DNA of 39,518 bases from a virus. The translations under genes and the position numbers were made by a program. Under the pieces are notes generated by a model. The model made no database searches, was not told where the DNA came from, and saw only the letters and a program-made list of their open reading frames with translations. The stretch is taken from the IMG/VR virus record IMGVR_UViG_3300023184_000268, positions 1 to 39,518 of that record; one strand, written 5' to 3'. Positions 37,707-39,518 of the stretch are shown here, piece after piece (position 1 is the stretch's first letter; each line of letters starts with the position of its first letter).

Positions 37707-39518
37707 TGTGGCATTCCCATTGGTTGTTGTTCCATGCCTTCTTGTGGCATCTCAGGGCCGGTGTCCATGTCCCGACCTGGCATCTCGTTAACCAAGTCGC
37801 CCGAAGTAATCATGCCATGCACGGTGCCCAGCACGATGTCTTGAATTTGCTCTGGCGACATGGACGCCTGCACAGCGGAAATCCGTTGAGTTTCAGCTTG
37901 GTACGCTTTGACCGTCGCTTCAAAGTCTTTGCGGTGCATATCCTGCATCTCAATTGACTTGCCAGCATTGATAATCATCTGGTGCATCTGCTCCATCTCT
38001 TGGCCCATTGCTTGGATTTGCTGTTCTGCGGCCTGCAACTCGGGCGGCTTGTCGCCGTCTTGCATGAGTTTGGGATCGATGGTCTTGGCAAAACGTTTTG
38101 CCATCTCTTGGGCACCAGGCCAATCCATGTTTTTGACGAACAGGTCACCGGCCACTTGCCATAGCAGGGGGTTGCCCTGCAACAGTTGGCCCATCGCCTC
38201 TAGCGCCTCTTGGCGTTTGGTCGCGTAACCGGGGCCGGTGGTAGCCACTACGTCGTACTTGCCCACGCCAGGGTTGTAAATCTTGTCAATCACAATGCCC
38301 TGCTGATCCACGATCTTCTTGACCGGCTCGGCCTGCATTGGGTCAATCTTGACCATGCTGGTCTCGCCGTCTTCGCCAATGATGCGGGCGATGCGCTGGG
38401 TGTCGTAGATTTTGGGGATCAGGTCAATCAATTGGCGAGTCAGATACCGCACGCCACGAGCCAAGTTGTCACCAAAGTGGTACGTCCCAACATCACCCTC
38501 GCGCTGGCGTGCCAGAATGGCTTTGCCGCTGCGCTCGTTGGATGTCATGCCCAAAGAAGCGTTGTATTGGCCGGTGGATGCTTTGATGTCCTCAGAAGCG
38601 CCTGCTTTGGCCTGTAATAGCCCGCTGGAGGCCATTGGCGGCTGCGCCCGCTGGGGTAGTGGCAGCGTAGCGCCCGCGCCGTCTGTAACGTCTGGATTGA
38701 CCTCCAAATACGGCCAGTTGGTCGTGTTGGCGGTCTTCCATTGGTTTTCATAGCCTTCAAACTGACCGCCGTAGCCAATAAATGGTGCTTTTGGTGCCAA
38801 AGCCAGCATCTCTGCCTCTTGGGACACCCAATAGTTGTACATCCGCTGGGCATCCTTGGCATTTCGCACCAGGCCAGACACGTACAAACGACCGTCAACC
38901 TCAAATTCATTGCCCACAATGCGGACAATGGGGATATATTTGCCCGCCCACTCGCGCTCTTCCAAGATTTCGTAGCCGTTTATCTTGCAATACTTGATGC
39001 GTGGCCGGTCAGACTGCCTAGATTTCTTGGGTTTGCCGTAAATAGCGCGCAACTGCTTGTCTTCGGGCGTTCCCTCAAAAGCCGTGGCGTTGCCAGGGTA
39101 CAAATTAAGCGTGCCTTTGTCGTAATCGACGTAATAGTAGTCTGCGATGCGGATAGTGTCTTCATTAAGCCACTGAGACAAGTTTTGATCACCCACACCC
39201 AGCGTTTGCAAGGTGGTAATAGGCGCTGAGTCGGGGTACATCCGCTCGTAATCGTCTTTGCTAATGTCCTCAGTCACAAAACAATACTTGGCATCCGCGC
39301 CGCAAGGGTCTTGGATGGTTGGATCCATGTAAACCGAAAAACTATTGCGAACCCGGCCAATTTTGATGTCTTGGTCAAAGGTATTGTCGTCGCAATACTC
39401 GGTCAGGATTCGGATGTAGCCTTCTCCGTAGGAGACTTGGTTTTCGCAGGCGGTGTCGTAAGCGACATCTGCATCCGAGATGTATTCAATATGCCTGACC
39501 ATGCCGTTGAAGACTTGG
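37703..39518 (-). CDS. Portal protein, 3' part (right copy, N terminus off contig)
   Basis: The C-terminal ~604 codons of the portal are present, and the gene runs off the right end, so its start is missing. It aligns with 986-2801 without gaps. Residue differences are few (for example RVRNSF for RIRNSF, DYERMY for DYQRMY, LNEDTIR for LNQDTIR, QQGIV for QNGIV, NPLLW for NPQLW, EMQDM for EAQDM) while silent changes are many. Function is as for the complete copy. Confidence 0.92.
   Translation of the reverse strand, partial: QVFNGMVRHIEYISDADVAYDTACENQVSYGEGYIRILTEYCDDNTFDQDIKIGRVRNSFSVYMDPTIQDPCGADAKYCFVTEDISKDDYERMYPDSAPITTLQTLGVGDQNLSQWLNEDTIRIADYYYVDYDKGTLNLYPGNATAFEGTPEDKQLRAIYGKPKKSRQSDRPRIKYCKINGYEILEEREWAGKYIPIVRIVGNEFEVDGRLYVSGLVRNAKDAQRMYNYWVSQEAEMLALAPKAPFIGYGGQFEGYENQWKTANTTNWPYLEVNPDVTDGAGATLPLPQRAQPPMASSGLLQAKAGASEDIKASTGQYNASLGMTSNERSGKAILARQREGDVGTYHFGDNLARGVRYLTRQLIDLIPKIYDTQRIARIIGEDGETSMVKIDPMQAEPVKKIVDQQGIVIDKIYNPGVGKYDVVATTGPGYATKRQEALEAMGQLLQGNPLLWQVAGDLFVKNMDWPGAQEMAKRFAKTIDPKLMQDGDKPPELQAAEQQIQAMGQEMEQMHQMIINAGKSIEMQDMHRKDFEATVKAYQAETQRISAVQASMSPEQIQDIVLGTVHGMITSGDLVNEMPGRDMDTGPEMPQEGMEQQPMGMPQ

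Larger units (their letters stand above)
36718..39518. repeat. Right copy of divergent terminal duplication
   Basis: Counterpart of 1-2801, beginning inside the head-binding protein gene and ending inside portal. Because the left copy begins exactly where this copy's neighbour context continues (36361-36717 has no left counterpart on the contig), the join defines a genome unit of about 36,717 bp. Confidence 0.9.

Noticed and set aside
1-39518. Integrase, repressor, tRNA genes, CRISPR array, anti-CRISPR or attachment site
   Set aside because: I found no sequence supporting any of these. Without a tRNA or profile search a divergent tRNA could be missed.

Overview
The window is a tailed-phage (Caudoviricetes) genome, most likely an uncultured podovirus with a P22-like virion. 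I recognise, in P22 order, small and large terminase, portal, scaffold, major capsid protein, a gp4-like tail accessory factor, a gp10-like stabilisation protein and three ejection proteins whose lengths (237, 519 and 649 residues) track P22 gp7, gp20 and gp16. No integrase, excisionase, CI-type repressor, tRNA or CRISPR was found, so a virulent lifestyle is the simplest reading. The small-gene repertoire and the M15 endolysin point to a Gram-negative, perhaps betaproteobacterial, host in water or sediment. That host guess is inference.

The contig is longer than one genome. Bases 1-2801 and 36718-39518 are the same stretch (tail-fibre start, three small genes, most of the portal) with no net indel but clear sequence divergence. 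The genome unit is therefore about 36,717 bp, and the map closes on itself. The two ends look like two strain variants joined in one assembly rather than an exact terminal repeat.

Layout: (1) A late operon runs leftwards from the small terminase (5627) through terminase, three Lys-rich small proteins and portal. It crosses the contig end (1 = 36718), continues through fibre and tailspike, scaffold, capsid, connector and ejection genes, and ends in lysis genes at 19737, about 22.6 kb in all. (2) A gene-free region (5628-6415) holds four spaced AATGGCAAG iterons, GTGGGTCAT repeats, a GC-rich tandem repeat and an AT-rich block, and is my candidate replication origin and divergent control region. 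(3) An early block runs rightwards (6416-8544) with a Cys-rich DUF7227-like protein and seven small proteins, and ends at a UUCG-loop terminator (8597-8616). (4) A replication operon runs leftwards (15350 to 8594): small acidic protein, DUF2800 PD-(D/E)XK nuclease, putative ssDNA-binding protein, HNH endonuclease, family A DNA polymerase, primase-helicase. (5) A second rightward operon (15416-19772) carries VRR-NUC nuclease, C5-cytosine methyltransferase, SNF2 helicase and eight small proteins. A palindromic site at 15386-15403 sits between operons 4 and 5.

The most unusual locus is the methyltransferase gene. It is broken by one extra G in a nine-G run, and a second long reading frame nested in it is broken at the same base. 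Removing that one G restores both frames. A second homopolymer (T8 at 18505) appears to fuse two small genes. These are either assembly or sequencing indels or slippage sites, and reads would decide.
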